From assembly GCF_900089955.1 (NCBI RefSeq), contig NZ_FLQX01000135.1, forward strand, positions 1 through 64,000: 64,000 nt of DNA. Reading direction: 5' to 3'. A model generated the notes under the pieces. It ran no database searches. It was not told the DNA's origin and was given only the letters and a program-made list of their open reading frames with translations. The translations under genes were made by a program, and so were the position numbers. Of the stretch, positions 36,946 to 48,206 are shown in pieces (the stretch's first letter is position 1; each line of letters begins with the position of its first letter). Source of the DNA: Candidatus Accumulibacter aalborgensis. Lineage in GTDB: Bacteria > Pseudomonadota > Gammaproteobacteria > Burkholderiales > Rhodocyclaceae.

Positions 36946-37539
36946 ATGAACACCTTCTCCGTGCCTGCCCACTCTTCCGCTCCGCGTCAGCCCTCGGCCG
37001 GCGCTTCTTGCCGGCGCATCGCGGCCGTGGCCCTGACGAGTCTGCTGGTCGCTTGCGGCAGTCCGCCGAGCCGCGTCGCGGTGTACCAGAACGAAGGTTT
37101 CGAGGCCAACGAAACCTTCTCGCGCCTGTTCGACGCCAGCGTCGACGCGACCTGCGAGGCGGCGCGCCGCGCGCTGCTCAGCCAGGGCTACCTGCTGAGT
37201 ACGGTGAAGCGCGATTTCATCAGCGCCAGCAAGAACTTCCAGCCCGAGGGCGAAGTACATGTGGAGATCGTATTCAACGTCGTCTGCGCGCCTGAAAGCG
37301 GAGTGGGAAAGGTGTCGACGGCGTATGTGAACGCCATCCAGGACCGCTACGCGCTCAAGAAGAATCCGAACTCGGCCAGTGTCGGCGTTGCCGCGATCGG
37401 TTCGGTGTCGATTCCTGTCGGGTCCAGCGAGGATTCGCTGGTCAAGGTGGCCAGCGAAACGATTCCCGCTGGCCCGTTCTACGACCGCTTCTTCTCGCTG
37501 ATGCAGCACAAGCTGCTCCAGCAGACGGGCGATGAGTAG
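36946..37539 (+). CDS. DUF2242 lipoprotein
   Basis: 197 aa from ATG 36946. Lipobox LVAC in VALTSLLVACGSPPSR, then NEGFEANETFSRLFDASVDATCEAARRALLSQGY (in outline), matching the betaproteobacterial DUF2242 family of unknown function. Envelope-anchored. Start could be 36940, two codons earlier. Convergent with dsbC. Confidence 0.82.
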   Translation: MNTFSVPAHSSAPRQPSAGASCRRIAAVALTSLLVACGSPPSRVAVYQNEGFEANETFSRLFDASVDATCEAARRALLSQGYLLSTVKRDFISASKNFQPEGEVHVEIVFNVVCAPESGVGKVSTAYVNAIQDRYALKKNPNSASVGVAAIGSVSIPVGSSEDSLVKVASETIPAGPFYDRFFSLMQHKLLQQTGDE

Positions 37540-37555
37540 CACCCTGCCTGCACGA

Positions 37556-38269
37556 TTACTTGCCCGCGCTCGACGTTTGGGCGAGTTTCTGCTCTATCTT
37601 GGCCAGGGGAACGGCTCCGGGGATCCTCTCGCCATCGGCAAAGAAGATCGTCGGCGTGCCGTTGATGGCCAGGCGTCTACCCGTTTCGACGGCGGTCTTG
37701 ACCGCTGTGGTATCGCAGTCGCCCTTGCCAGCGGGCGCCTTGCCGTCGACCATCCAGTCAGTCCAGGCCTTCGCCCGGTCAGCGGAACACCAGATCTGGT
37801 TTGACTTCTCCAGAGAATCGGGCGACAGGATCGGGTAAAGGAAGGTATAGATGGTCACGTTATCGAGTTTGGCGATTTCCTTGGCCATTTTCTTGCAGTA
37901 ACCGCAATTGGGATCCTCGAAGGTCGCGAAAACACGCTTGCCGTCGCCACGTACCTGCTTGACGGCCATCGTCAGCGGCAGGTCCGAGAACTTGATCGCG
38001 GTCAGTTTCTGCATCCGCTCGGCCGTCACGTTTTTCATGGTTTTGCCGTCGAGTAGCGTGCCAACGAGCAGCGCCGACACCTTTTCGTCGGTATAGAGAA
38101 TCTGGCCATCGGCGTAGACTTCATAGAGAGCGAGGTAGGGGGTCTTGGTGACGCTGGCGACCGGGCCACCGAGTTTGGCTTCGACGGCCTTCTTCACGGA
38201 GGCTTCGTCCGCCAGGGCGGGCAGGCTGAGCGCTGCGGCCAGCGCGAGCGGAACTAGTTTCGTGTACAT
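37556..38269 (-). CDS. dsbC: Periplasmic disulfide isomerase DsbC
   Basis: 237 aa. Signal peptide (KLVPLALAAALSLPALA) then an N-terminal dimerisation domain (DEASVKKAVEAKLGG) and a thioredoxin domain with active site CGYC in FEDPNCGYCKK, and cis-Pro loop NGTPTIFF. A second Cys pair (IWCS...GDC) is typical of DsbC. Start MYTKLVPLAL (38269); the upstream frame lacks support. Follows the UbiH-type gene. Confidence 0.95.
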   Translation of the reverse strand: MYTKLVPLALAAALSLPALADEASVKKAVEAKLGGPVASVTKTPYLALYEVYADGQILYTDEKVSALLVGTLLDGKTMKNVTAERMQKLTAIKFSDLPLTMAVKQVRGDGKRVFATFEDPNCGYCKKMAKEIAKLDNVTIYTFLYPILSPDSLEKSNQIWCSADRAKAWTDWMVDGKAPAGKGDCDTTAVKTAVETGRRLAINGTPTIFFADGERIPGAVPLAKIEQKLAQTSSAGK

Positions 38270-38300
38270 CTGCTTTCTCCGATTGATGGGGGTTGCCGTT

Positions 38301-39470
38301 TCAGAAGCCGCCGATGGCATAGCGCACCAGCAGGTTCTTTAGGAGTGGTAGACCGTTGGTGAGGTTCATTCCCAGCTTGCGCAAGGGCTTGAGTCCGGGG
38401 AAATCGTTTCGGAAAAGCTGGTGCAGCGCGTGCGTGGTGGTTTGCAGCAGCAGGGTCTCCTCGCGCCGTTCTCGCTGATAGCGAGACAGCAGGCGCTGGT
38501 TGCCGATGTCCTGCCAGTCCGGCGTCGCCGCCAGCAAATCGGCTAGCGCTTTGGCGTCCCGGTAGCCGAGGTTGATACCATGGCCCGAAAGCGGGTGAAT
38601 GCCATGCGCTGCGTCACCGACCAGCGCCAGTCGCGGAGCGACGATCCGTGGCACCTGCAGCAGGGACAGCGGAAAGGCGGCCGCGGGAGTCAACAGCTTG
38701 AGAGCACCGAGTTCGTGATTTCCGGCCGCAGCGACGCGGGCACACAGTTCGTCTGCCGCCATGGCCAGTAATGTTCTGGCATTCTCGTCCGCAGTGGACC
38801 AGACGATCGAGATGCGATCGCCAGCCATCGGCAGCCAGGCCAGCACTCCATCAACGCGAAACCACTGCCGCGCGATGCCGCGGTGCGGACGCTGGCACTC
38901 GAAATTGGCGACCAGCCCCAACTCACCGTAGGGGGTGTTGATCGCCGGCACGGCAAGCGCCTCCCTCACCCAGGAGTCGCGCCCATCAGCGCCGATCAGC
39001 AAGCGTGCCGACAAGGCGCGGCCGTCGGCCAGCGTCAGTACGGCAGCCGCGGCATTCATCTGCAGGGCTTGTGGCGCCGCCGGACAGAACAACGTCAGAT
39101 TACCTTGCCGCTTGACGTTTTCCCAGAGTTCGCAAGCCATCAGCGATGATTCAAGAATCCAGCCAAGTTCGGCGATGCCTGATTCGTAGGCCGAAAAATC
39201 GAGCTCCGCGCCATCGTCGGCGAATATTTTCATCGCATGAATGGGCTCGATCCGCTCTGCTGCCATGTGCTTCCAGGCGCCAATCTCCTGCAGGAAACGG
39301 GCATTGACCGGTGAGACCGCGTAGACCCGCGCGTCCCAGCCGGTGGAAGGCGACGGCGAACGGTGTTCCACCAGGGCGACCCTCAGGCGCGTGTCACGCA
39401 GCGCACAAGCCAGCGACAATCCGGCCAGGCCGCCGCCAACGATCAGGACGTCGAATGCTGTCGGTTGCAT
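38301..39470 (-). CDS. UbiH/UbiF/VisC-family FAD-dependent hydroxylase
   Basis: 389 aa. FAD-binding motif VLIVGGGLAGLSLACALRD near the start, the middle GADGRDSWVREAL (DG motif), and GDAAHGIHPLSGHGINLGYRDA (in outline) that binds the FAD ribityl chain. Such enzymes hydroxylate the ubiquinone ring; which position cannot be decided. Expected on the membrane with the other Ubi proteins. Confidence 0.9.
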   Translation of the reverse strand: MQPTAFDVLIVGGGLAGLSLACALRDTRLRVALVEHRSPSPSTGWDARVYAVSPVNARFLQEIGAWKHMAAERIEPIHAMKIFADDGAELDFSAYESGIAELGWILESSLMACELWENVKRQGNLTLFCPAAPQALQMNAAAAVLTLADGRALSARLLIGADGRDSWVREALAVPAINTPYGELGLVANFECQRPHRGIARQWFRVDGVLAWLPMAGDRISIVWSTADENARTLLAMAADELCARVAAAGNHELGALKLLTPAAAFPLSLLQVPRIVAPRLALVGDAAHGIHPLSGHGINLGYRDAKALADLLAATPDWQDIGNQRLLSRYQRERREETLLLQTTTHALHQLFRNDFPGLKPLRKLGMNLTNGLPLLKNLLVRYAIGGF

Positions 39471-39561
39471 GCTATCAGAATCGGCAAGGTGGCCACGGTG
39501 CCGCGCACCGGCGGACGAGGGGTTTTACAAGGACGCACAAGGGTGATAGAAGTGTACCCCC

Positions 39562-39927
39562 ATGAACGCGCTCGCTTGGCCAGCCGCCCATTCCTACTTT
39601 CCCGCCATCGTCTGTACCGAGCATGACTCGCCAATCGACGCGCTGGTTGCCTTGTGCGTACCGCGAGACGAAGCAACGGATCTGGTTGCCGCATCGTGGG
39701 CGGCCGGAAGATCGAGTTGTCTGGTGACGGCGCTTGACGGTGGTCGCCCGGTCGTCGTCTTGCGCACCCCGGATGGTCGCTGGGCCGCATGCAATGCGTT
39801 TTTCGGCGATCTCTGTTCAACTCCTGAGGAGGCCGCTCGACGCCTGAGCAGACTGCTCAAGCGCCGGCGCCGAGGTTACGTGGCCTGGCTACCTGCCGAA
39901 CGTGCAGGGCCAGTGGGAAACAGTTAG
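39562..39927 (+). CDS. Hypothetical protein
   Basis: 121 aa, divergent from the UbiH-type gene by about 90 bp. It is not recognised. It contains DSPIDALVALCVPRDEATD, DGGRPVVVLRTPDGRWAACN and an Arg-rich end (LSRLLKRRRRGYVAWLP). No signal peptide or membrane segment. Coding is plausible from composition and lack of a competing frame. Confidence 0.5.
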   Translation: MNALAWPAAHSYFPAIVCTEHDSPIDALVALCVPRDEATDLVAASWAAGRSSCLVTALDGGRPVVVLRTPDGRWAACNAFFGDLCSTPEEAARRLSRLLKRRRRGYVAWLPAERAGPVGNS

Positions 39928-39981
39928 ATTTGGCCACGGCTCCGTTCACGGGTCTGGCCAGGAAAGTCTCCGGGTGCAAAC

Positions 39982-40010
39982 AAAAAGCCGGCCTCTGCTC
40001 GATGGCCGGC
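39982..40010 (-). terminator. Rho-independent terminator after psiF
   Basis: On the minus strand GCCGGCC-(10 nt)-GGCCGGC followed by TTTTTG, 21 bp downstream of the psiF stop. Confidence 0.85.
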
Positions 40011-40030
40011 GCCTGTGGGTAGCCGTCGAT

Positions 40031-40345
40031 TTACGCAGGGCTGGCCTTCAGACACTCGCTCATGAACTTCTTGCGCTCGTCACCCTTCAGTTCTTTGCTG
40101 GCCGCGTCGCTGTTGCAGGTCTTCATCTTCTCCTGTTGAGTCGCTTTCGCCGGTTTGGCGCCGAGACAGGTGCTCATGAACTGTTTGCGCTCGTCGCCCT
40201 TCAAGGTTTTTTCTCCCGCTTCCACGTTACAGGCCTTCATCTTTTCCTGCTGCGCCTTCTGGGCTTCCGTAGGTTCCTTTTTCTCTGCGGCCAAGACGCC
40301 ACCGGCGGCAAAGGCAAGAGCAACTAGAGCAATCACGGCTTTCAT
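40031..40345 (-). CDS. psiF: PsiF-type phosphate-starvation-inducible protein
   Basis: 104 aa. Signal peptide (VIALVALAFAAGGVLAAE), then two PsiF repeats of about 35 residues, each with an M-K-x-C-N core and GDERKxFMSxCL end (Cys pairs). E. coli psiF is PhoB-regulated; molecular function unknown. ATG 40345 has a GGAG ribosome site. Only 46 bp after hprK and no PHO box seen there, so it is probably read through from the hprK operon or has a promoter inside hprK. Confidence 0.9.
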   Translation of the reverse strand: MKAVIALVALAFAAGGVLAAEKKEPTEAQKAQQEKMKACNVEAGEKTLKGDERKQFMSTCLGAKPAKATQQEKMKTCNSDAASKELKGDERKKFMSECLKASPA

Positions 40346-40391
40346 CGGGGGGTTCTCCTTAGGTTGAGGAAGTCTGCTGATTAGGCCACTG

Positions 40392-41336
40392 CTACAGGTC
40401 GTCGTCAAGCAGTGCCTGCTGCTGCCGGTTGATGAAATCCCCCATGCTGTCGATGCCACGCAACTGAAGGATGCTGTTGCGCACCGCCGCTTCGAGGAGA
40501 ACGGCGATATTCCTCCCGGCGGCCACCGGAATGACGACCTTCCGTATCGGTACGCCAAGGATGTCCTGCGATTGGGCATCGAGGGGGAGACGAGGACCAT
40601 CAGAGCTACTGACTGGCCTCTGCAGGTGCACGATGAGCTTGAGCTTCATCTTGCGCCGCGAGGCGGTTTCGCCAAAAATCGTGCGAATGTTGAGCAGGCC
40701 CAGGCCGCGCACTTCGAGATAGTCGCGCAACATGCTCGGACATTGCCCTTCGATCGTGGTCGGTGCGATGCACGCCAGCTCGACGACATCGTCAGCGACC
40801 AGACCATGCCCGCGCGAGATCAACTCCAGGGCCAGCTCGCTCTTGCCAACGCCGGAATCGCCGGTAATCAGAACACCCATTCCCAAAACATCCATCAACA
40901 CGCCGTGCACCGAGGTAGACGTGGCCAGCCGGCGCGAAAGATAGCTGCGCAACAGTTCGATCACCGCCGAGCAGGGCTTCGAACTGACGAACAAAGGGGT
41001 CTGCGTCGACTCGCAGCCCTCACGAATCGCCGGCAGGACTTCCAGGTCATCGGCAAGAATCAGCGCCGGTGGCCTGGCGACCATCAGTTCCCTGACCTGA
41101 TTGCGCAGGCGATCGGCCGAGACACGGGTAGCCCAGGCGTGTTCCGCTCGGCCGATCACTTGCAGCCGTTCCGGGTGAATCAGGTTCAGGTGACCGACCA
41201 CATCGGCGCCGAAATTGCTTTGCTCCCTGAGCTCGATCTGGCGGTCTACGCCGACCGCGATCTGCCAGGAAAGCTTCAGTTTTTCGCGGTGGTCCTCATA
41301 GAGTTGGAGGACACTGAACTGACGTCGGGCGCTCAT
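40392..41336 (-). CDS. hprK: HPr kinase/phosphorylase
   Basis: 314 aa. Walker A GDSGVGKSELALEL in the C-terminal half, preceded by MDVLGMGVLIT, followed by VADDVVELACI and the HPrK signature near EVRGLGLLNIRTIFG. It phosphorylates and dephosphorylates Ser of HPr/NPr-type proteins. In betaproteobacteria it lies, as here, directly after ptsN (3-bp gap), linking it to the nitrogen PTS. Confidence 0.95.
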   Translation of the reverse strand: MSARRQFSVLQLYEDHREKLKLSWQIAVGVDRQIELREQSNFGADVVGHLNLIHPERLQVIGRAEHAWATRVSADRLRNQVRELMVARPPALILADDLEVLPAIREGCESTQTPLFVSSKPCSAVIELLRSYLSRRLATSTSVHGVLMDVLGMGVLITGDSGVGKSELALELISRGHGLVADDVVELACIAPTTIEGQCPSMLRDYLEVRGLGLLNIRTIFGETASRRKMKLKLIVHLQRPVSSSDGPRLPLDAQSQDILGVPIRKVVIPVAAGRNIAVLLEAAVRNSILQLRGIDSMGDFINRQQQALLDDDL

Positions 41337-41339
41337 TGC

Positions 41340-41786
41340 TCAACTGGCAAAGAGCTGACGGACCGTTCGTGCATCAGTGGCCTCGGTCAGCGCTTCGCGA
41401 CACGTGCGATCGGAAAAGTGCTGTGCCAACTCGGAAAGGATCTGCAGGTGCTGCTCGGTCGCCACTTCCGGAACCAGAAGGACGAACAGGATAGTGACCG
41501 GCTTGCCGTCGGGAGAATCAAAAGGAACGGGTGAAGCAAGTCGCAGAAAAGCGCCGGTCGCTTCCTTCAATCCCTTGATGCGGCCGTGCGGGATGGCCAC
41601 ACCCTGACCGAGCCCGGTCGAGCCCAGCTTCTCACGCGCAAAGAGACTGTCAAAAACGGTACTGCGGGCGATGCCAAGGTAGTTTTCAAAAAGCAGCCCC
41701 ACGTGTTCGAAGACGCGTTTCTTGCTGCTCGCGTCCAGGTCGAGGATGATGTTTTCGAGGGGCAGTAGTTGGGTAATCTGGCTCAT
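41340..41786 (-). CDS. ptsN: Nitrogen-PTS EIIA component PtsN
   Basis: 148 aa. The phosphorylated His lies in GVAIPHGRIKG. The rest (LLPLENIILDLDASSKKRVFEHV, then FVLLVPE) matches EIIA-Ntr. Start MSQITQLLPL (41786) chosen; the longer frame has no support. Regulates potassium, phosphate and nitrogen functions by its phosphorylation state. Between hpf and hprK. Confidence 0.95.
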   Translation of the reverse strand: MSQITQLLPLENIILDLDASSKKRVFEHVGLLFENYLGIARSTVFDSLFAREKLGSTGLGQGVAIPHGRIKGLKEATGAFLRLASPVPFDSPDGKPVTILFVLLVPEVATEQHLQILSELAQHFSDRTCREALTEATDARTVRQLFAS

Positions 41787-41879
41787 GCGACAAAAACCTG
41801 AAAAAGCTGACGTGGATTGATGCAAAAAGCGCACGGATCAGTGGCCTGGCCAGCGATCCGTGCGCACACTACAGATCGA

Positions 41880-42206
41880 TCACTCGGCAACGATGTGGTC
41901 GGTGATCTTGTTGCCGCGATGGTGATCCTGCAACTTCTGCTTGTACTTCTGCACCTGACGTTCCAGCTTGTCCACCAAGCCATCCACCGCTGCATAGAGG
42001 TCTTCGTCGACGGATTCCACGTAGACATCCTTGCCTGCGAGGTGCACAGTCACTTCGGCCTTCTGATTCAGCTTGTCCACCGACAGAATCACGCTCACGT
42101 CAATTAGGTTATCGAAATGGCGAGTGATCCGCTCGAGCTTGCTGGTGACGTAGTCGTGCAGCGCCGGGGTAATCTCGAGGTGGTGTCCACTGACTTGCAG
42201 GTTCAT
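41880..42206 (-). CDS. hpf: Short-form ribosome hibernation promoting factor
   Basis: 108 aa. Start [20 protein letters not shown] (42206), then [21 protein letters not shown] and the [36 protein letters not shown] tail (in outline). Length marks the short HPF that with RMF-like factors makes 100S ribosomes. Placed after rpoN as in many proteobacteria. Confidence 0.94.
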   Translation of the reverse strand: MNLQVSGHHLEITPALHDYVTSKLERITRHFDNLIDVSVILSVDKLNQKAEVTVHLAGKDVYVESVDEDLYAAVDGLVDKLERQVQKYKQKLQDHHRGNKITDHIVAE

Positions 42207-42222
42207 GATGTGGCTCCTTCTT

Positions 42223-43641
42223 CTAAAGGGACTTGCGTAAATTGACCGGCGGGATACTGAGCGCATCGCGGTATTTTGCAATTGTTCTCCGCGCGACGAC
42301 AATGCCCTGCTGACCAAGAACCTCGGATATCTGATTATCCGAGAGGGGCTTCGTCGGCTCTTCGGTGCTGATCATTTGCCTGATCAACGCCCGAATGGCC
42401 GTTGCTGAGCATGCCCCACCAGCTTCGGTGCTGACGTGGCTGCCAAAAAAGTACTTCAATTCAAAAATTCCGCGCGGCGTCGCCATGTACTTCTGGGTCG
42501 TCACCCGCGATATCGTCGACTCGTGCAGTCCCAGAGTGTCGGCAATTTCCCGCAGCACCAACGGCCTCATCGCCACCTCGCCGTGATCAAGGAACTGACG
42601 TTGACGTTCGACGATAGCCTGCGCCACACGAAGGATCGTGTCAAACCGTTGCTGCACGTTCCGGATCAGCCAGCGTGCTTCCTGGAGCTGGCCGGCGAGG
42701 CCGGAGCCTCTATGCCGAGACAGTATCTGGGCGTACAGGCTATTGATCCGGATCCGCGGGAAGGCGTCCGAATTGACGTTTACCGACCACTGTCCGCGCA
42801 CTTTCCGCACCACCACGTCGGGCGTCACGTAGCGCGTGTCGGAAGAGGCATACTGTGCGCCCGGCCGCGGATTGAGGCTACAGATCAGCAGGTGTGCAGC
42901 GCGTAGCGCGTCATCGTCACAGCCCGTTTGTTTCTTGAGTCTGGGAAAATCGTGGTGGGCCAGCAGTTCCAGATAATCGCGAACGATTTCCAGCGCCAGG
43001 GTGCGCGTGGCATCAAGCGGCAACGCTTCCAGTTGCAGCACCAGGCACTCCACCGGACTGCGCGCGCCAATACCGGTCGGGTCGAGATGTTGCAAGTGGT
43101 TGAGCGCAATCTGCAGTTCTTCGAGCTCGATCTCGAGTTCCAGCGGCATCGTTTCGGCGAGTTCATCGAGTGACTGGGTCAGGTAACCGTCTTCGTCGAG
43201 GGCTTCGATCAGACAGCGCACCAGGACGCTGTCACGGCCGGGGAGGGTCATCAGGCCGAGTTGCGTCAACAGGTGCTCGCGCAGCGAGACAGTGGCCGCC
43301 TGGATGTCATGATAATCGCCATCTTCGTCGTCATCGAAAGAACCCGACGAGCCAGCGTAGCTGCCTTCATCGCCGAGCCAACTGTCGTCGTCGGTCAAAG
43401 TGCTCTCGACACGTTCTTCGGACTGACCCTGGGCGGCCGATTCGTCGACGCCACTATCTCTGGATGGCGCTTCAAACGGCGCGTATTCCTCATCCCGTTC
43501 AAGGAGCGGGTTCTCCAGCAGATATTTTTCCAGTTCCTGCTCGAGCTCAAGCGTCGACAACTGCAGCAGCCGGATCGACTGTTGCAGTTGTGGCGTCAAG
43601 GCGAGATGCTGTGTGAGCTTGAGCTGGAGGGAGGGTTTCAT
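42223..43641 (-). CDS. rpoN: RNA polymerase sigma-54 factor
   Basis: 472 aa. Region I starts [27 protein letters not shown] and ends around the acidic region II (about 60-115, many Asp/Glu). The core-binding domain and the HTH ([20 protein letters not shown]) follow; the RpoN box [10 protein letters not shown] binds the -24 element. Works only with AAA+ activators. Between lptB and hpf. Confidence 0.97.
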   Translation of the reverse strand: MKPSLQLKLTQHLALTPQLQQSIRLLQLSTLELEQELEKYLLENPLLERDEEYAPFEAPSRDSGVDESAAQGQSEERVESTLTDDDSWLGDEGSYAGSSGSFDDDEDGDYHDIQAATVSLREHLLTQLGLMTLPGRDSVLVRCLIEALDEDGYLTQSLDELAETMPLELEIELEELQIALNHLQHLDPTGIGARSPVECLVLQLEALPLDATRTLALEIVRDYLELLAHHDFPRLKKQTGCDDDALRAAHLLICSLNPRPGAQYASSDTRYVTPDVVVRKVRGQWSVNVNSDAFPRIRINSLYAQILSRHRGSGLAGQLQEARWLIRNVQQRFDTILRVAQAIVERQRQFLDHGEVAMRPLVLREIADTLGLHESTISRVTTQKYMATPRGIFELKYFFGSHVSTEAGGACSATAIRALIRQMISTEEPTKPLSDNQISEVLGQQGIVVARRTIAKYRDALSIPPVNLRKSL

Positions 43642-43716
43642 TTACCGGACCGGGTAAGCCACTGCGCTGCCATGGGGAAACGGCCCGTATGGTTCTCTAA
43701 TCATGGCTCGCTGGTT

Positions 43717-44451
43717 TCAGAGGCGGAAATTCTCGCCCAGATAAACCTTCCGGACATTTTCATTATAGATGATTTCGTCCGGCCGGCCAGAGGCAAGGAC
43801 GCTACCTTCGTTGATGATGTACGCGTGGTCACAGATGCCCAGCGTTTCGCGAACGTTGTGGTCGGTAATCAACACGCCGATACCGCGCTCCTTGAGAAAG
43901 CGGATGATCTTCTGAATATCCAGCACGGCGATCGGATCGACGCCGGCAAAGGGCTCGTCGAGCAGAATGAAGCGTGGTGCAGTGGCCAGTGCACGCGCAA
44001 TTTCGACGCGCCGGCGCTCGCCGCCGGATAGTGAGGTCGCCGGGCTGTGGCGAAGGTGGCTGATATGCAGTTCTTCGAGCAGACTTTCCGTGCGCGCTTC
44101 GAGGTCGTCAGCCGGCGGTTGTTGCAGTTCCAGTACGGCCTTGATGTTTTCACTGACCGTCAGCTTGCGGAAAACGGAAGCCTCCTGAGGCAGATAGGAG
44201 ACCCCGAGTCGAGCGCGCTTGTGAATCGGCAGATGCGTCAGTTGGGTACTGTCTAGATGAACCTCGCCGCCATCACAAGCCACCAGACCGACGACCATGT
44301 AGAAGCAGGTCGTCTTGCCGGCGCCGTTCGGACCGAGCAGGCCAACCACTTCACCGCTGGCCACCTCCAGGGAAACGTCATGCACCACCGTACGGGACTT
44401 GTAGCGCTTCTTGAGCTGGCGTGCGAACAGGGTGCTCTGCAGATCTGACAT
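43717..44451 (-). CDS. lptB: LPS export ABC transporter ATP-binding protein LptB
   Basis: 244 aa. Walker [14 protein letters not shown], signature [13 protein letters not shown], Walker [17 protein letters not shown] and switch His in [10 protein letters not shown] are intact. Powers extraction of lipopolysaccharide through LptFG-LptC-LptA. The usual upstream lptC and lptA genes are not here; recX and recA lie upstream instead. Confidence 0.95.
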   Translation of the reverse strand: MSDLQSTLFARQLKKRYKSRTVVHDVSLEVASGEVVGLLGPNGAGKTTCFYMVVGLVACDGGEVHLDSTQLTHLPIHKRARLGVSYLPQEASVFRKLTVSENIKAVLELQQPPADDLEARTESLLEELHISHLRHSPATSLSGGERRRVEIARALATAPRFILLDEPFAGVDPIAVLDIQKIIRFLKERGIGVLITDHNVRETLGICDHAYIINEGSVLASGRPDEIIYNENVRKVYLGENFRL

Positions 44452-44454
44452 GTT

Positions 44455-44904
44455 TCAATCATCTTCAAGGTTGCCGCGCAGAACGCGCCGAATGGTTTCA
44501 CCCGAGAATCCCCGGCCGGACAGAAAGCGCATTTGCCGAGCACGTCCGGCAGGGTCGCCGACGCCAGGCGGCTGGCCGCCGAATTTACGTTGCCAAACCC
44601 GGCGTGCCCGCGTCAATTCATCGTCACCAGAGGCCAGCGCGGCGTTGACCACTTCATCGGGAACTCCCTTGGCGCGAAGTTCGTACGCCAGCCGCGCGTC
44701 ACCCAGGCGCGCGGCGCGAGAATTGATCCGTGCGCGGGCATAGCGTTCATTGGAAAGCAGGCAGCGTGCCGTCAGATCGTCGAGCAGAGCCTCAAGCTGC
44801 TCCGTCGACTCGGCATGGGGAGCAAGCTTCTGCAACAGCTCCGGACGCGCGTAATCGCGGCCCGCGAGGAGGCGAAGAGCCCGCTCACGCAGCGCTTCGT
44901 TCAT
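44455..44904 (-). CDS. recX: RecA regulator RecX
   Basis: 149 aa, three-helix repeat type: LRERALRLLAGRDYARPELLQKLA, RCLLSNERYARARINSRAARLGDARLAYEL and GFSGETIRRVL (in outline). Binds and limits RecA filaments. 10 bp after recA, so co-transcribed from the LexA-controlled promoter. Confidence 0.92.
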   Translation of the reverse strand: MNEALRERALRLLAGRDYARPELLQKLAPHAESTEQLEALLDDLTARCLLSNERYARARINSRAARLGDARLAYELRAKGVPDEVVNAALASGDDELTRARRVWQRKFGGQPPGVGDPAGRARQMRFLSGRGFSGETIRRVLRGNLEDD

Positions 44905-44914
44905 CGGCCGAACA

Positions 44915-45931
<1,017 letters not shown>

Positions 45932-46011
45932 TGCGTATCCTTTTCCTTGATTGACGGGAATTATCCCATGTTCGACCGTACTCGGTGCGCCGGTGTCAGC
46001 GGGGCCGGTAC

Positions 46012-46027
46012 CTGTCATTATATACAG
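46012..46027 (-). promoter_or_regulatory. LexA (SOS) box of recA
   Basis: CTGTATATAATGACAG on the minus strand: CTG-N10-CAG with an AT-rich centre, overlapping a TATAAT -10 hexamer. Matches the proteobacterial SOS box. Confidence 0.85.
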
Positions 46028-46091
46028 CAACCGGCCGATGATCCGTTGTGACGAGGTATTGCCCTGGTCTTTTCCGGCACCTCGCTGGACT

Positions 46092-48080
46092 TTACGGTCG
46101 CCGCGGCAGGCGACTTTCCTGGAGATCGATCAAGAACAGGAATTCGCGCACCGTACCGAGAGCGAAGCCTCTTCGCTCGCCGCTACGGTTGTCACGCAAG
46201 AGTGCTTTCAAGTAATGGATGCAGGCGAGAGAACCCCATGTGCGCAAGATTTCATTCGCGATGTGTGGCCATTGCCTGATCGTCGGCAAGCGCAGGAGCA
46301 ATTGGTCGATCGACGGTGCATCTTCTTGGCTGATCGAGAAACCCGGCCGACTGGCTTCTGCGGCCGTTTCCCAGTCCGGTGGCGCCACATTGAAATGGCG
46401 CTTGAGCTTCAGTCCAGCGGCCTCGAAGGCTTCACGCTGTTCGTCCTGACGGTAAAGATCAAGCAATTTCAGCCAGGGAGGAACGGCCGCCGTCGGCTTG
46501 TTGGCGACAAATTCCTCCAGCGCCTGCACCGCCCCCTCGATGCGACCGAAGGAAAGCATGATCTCGGCGAGTTCGAGTACGGCGGTCCCCTCGTCGTCCT
46601 CGCTCATGGCCGGCAATTCGTCCCAGGCGCTCGGCCCGTCATCGGCAAGTGAAGCGGTGTCGGTGTTCGTCTGGCTCTCGGCAACGACGGGCGAGCTGTC
46701 GCTACGGCGAGTCATCTGCAGTTCCCAAACGGAATCCGTGTGGACCTTGCCCGGTTTTTCGCCAGCCCTTGATGCCTCCTCAGTGGCGGTCGCGCGGGTA
46801 GGCCGACGAGAACGCTGCTCGGCTCGCCAGCGAAGCAGCCAGATCAAACCCGCAATCAGCGCGCCCAGCAAAGTGATCGCCAACCAATCCCACCACCCGT
46901 TTGTCTTCCCGGCCACCGGCGCCTCGCTGGGCGCAGCGCTTGGTGGTGGCGGTCGCGGCGCGGCCGGCAGCACGGCAGCACTGATCGCCGCCGCAGGCTC
47001 GGCTGGTCGCGCCGCGCTGGCCGTCCTGTTCTGCAGTTCGCCGAGCGTCGCCTCAAGGCTGCGAATCTGTTCAGCCAGCGCCAACTGCTGCGCCGCCTGA
47101 GCGTGCAGAGCGGACAACAGCCCGAACTCCAGCCGGAGCAGCGCGCGTTGATCGTCGCTGGTCTTGTCCTGCCGCTTGACCGACAGTCGCGCACTCAAGC
47201 GCAAACGCGAGTCATGCCCCGCCTGGGCTTGCTCGCTATCGGCAGCACTGGAAATCTCCAGGCGGTCCTGGGCGCGGCCTGCCGCAGGTGATTTCCGCGC
47301 CACAGGCCTGTCTCGCGAATCGCGGGCCGCAGCATCGTCTTCGGGAGCGGCGGCACTGGCTCCCGCCAGTAAGCGATCAGCCCGCTGGCCTTGCCGGCTG
47401 GCAGGGAGGTGGAGCTGCGTGCCTGCCGGCAGTTGCCTGCCGCCGCGAGAACCGAGATCGGTTGCCGGGTTCGCCGCCTGCAAGGCCCTGAGAAAGCGAA
47501 CTTGCGTACGAGGCTGCTGAGGAAAGAGCAGTCGCGCGATGCCACGCGCCGATTGGTGCTTACCCGTACGCCAGGTTCCAGGATTGGGATTCCTTGCCGG
47601 CAGGTGCTGCGGCAGGGGTACTTGAACCGGCGCGCGGCTGACCGCAGGCAGTTCCACCGCTCTGGGCGCCATCCTCGCCCGAGGGGGGTCGATCAGCAAC
47701 AGGTAGTTGCGCACGACCTCGGCACCGCAACCCGCGCGGAGATTGACCTGCAGAACCGGCTCATTGATGATCTGGTCGGACACGACACGCAAACGCAGGC
47801 GGCCGGCGTGCTTCTCTAGGGTCACCCGGCCCTGCGTCAACGCCGGGACATCGGCATCGGCGCTGCCGGGCTGGCCGAGGCGAAAACACTCGGCGATCGA
47901 TCGCTGCTCGGCAGATCCGTCGATGAGTTGCACCTCTGCCTCGAAGCGTTTGCCGAGCGAGGAGAGGACGGTCATCTTGCCGAGACCGAGTGCCCTGGCA
48001 TCCCCTGCCGACAGGAACGCGATCGGCAGCAGCAGCAAAAAAAACCTGGCCAGCGGGGTGTTGACGATTGTCGAGCGCAT
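46092..48080 (-). CDS. FimV-like pilus/peptidoglycan-associated protein
   Basis: 662 aa from ATG 48080. Signal peptide ([18 protein letters not shown]) then the FimV N-terminal signature [23 protein letters not shown] long Pro/Ala/Arg-rich region with a coiled coil ([22 protein letters not shown]) precedes one TM helix ([18 protein letters not shown]) and a cytoplasmic TPR-like end ([24 protein letters not shown]). The LysM motif usual in FimV is indistinct. FimV proteins act in type IV pilus assembly and polarity. Confidence 0.75.
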   Translation of the reverse strand: MRSTIVNTPLARFFLLLLPIAFLSAGDARALGLGKMTVLSSLGKRFEAEVQLIDGSAEQRSIAECFRLGQPGSADADVPALTQGRVTLEKHAGRLRLRVVSDQIINEPVLQVNLRAGCGAEVVRNYLLLIDPPRARMAPRAVELPAVSRAPVQVPLPQHLPARNPNPGTWRTGKHQSARGIARLLFPQQPRTQVRFLRALQAANPATDLGSRGGRQLPAGTQLHLPASRQGQRADRLLAGASAAAPEDDAAARDSRDRPVARKSPAAGRAQDRLEISSAADSEQAQAGHDSRLRLSARLSVKRQDKTSDDQRALLRLEFGLLSALHAQAAQQLALAEQIRSLEATLGELQNRTASAARPAEPAAAISAAVLPAAPRPPPPSAAPSEAPVAGKTNGWWDWLAITLLGALIAGLIWLLRWRAEQRSRRPTRATATEEASRAGEKPGKVHTDSVWELQMTRRSDSSPVVAESQTNTDTASLADDGPSAWDELPAMSEDDEGTAVLELAEIMLSFGRIEGAVQALEEFVANKPTAAVPPWLKLLDLYRQDEQREAFEAAGLKLKRHFNVAPPDWETAAEASRPGFSISQEDAPSIDQLLLRLPTIRQWPHIANEILRTWGSLACIHYLKALLRDNRSGERRGFALGTVREFLFLIDLQESRLPRRP

Positions 48081-48206
48081 CGGCAGGAAGGCAAGGCACG
48101 TGTCGGTCACGCATTCTAGTCCAAGGCGACAGCGTTTGACCAAGTGGCCTGGCGCTTTCCGGGGTCGAGAAGCATCCATTAAAGCATTACCCTGTGCCCG
48201 ACTTCC

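Noticed and set aside
40346-40391. PHO box for psiF
   Set aside because: The 46-bp spacer has no pair of CTGTCAT-like heptamers with 11-bp spacing.
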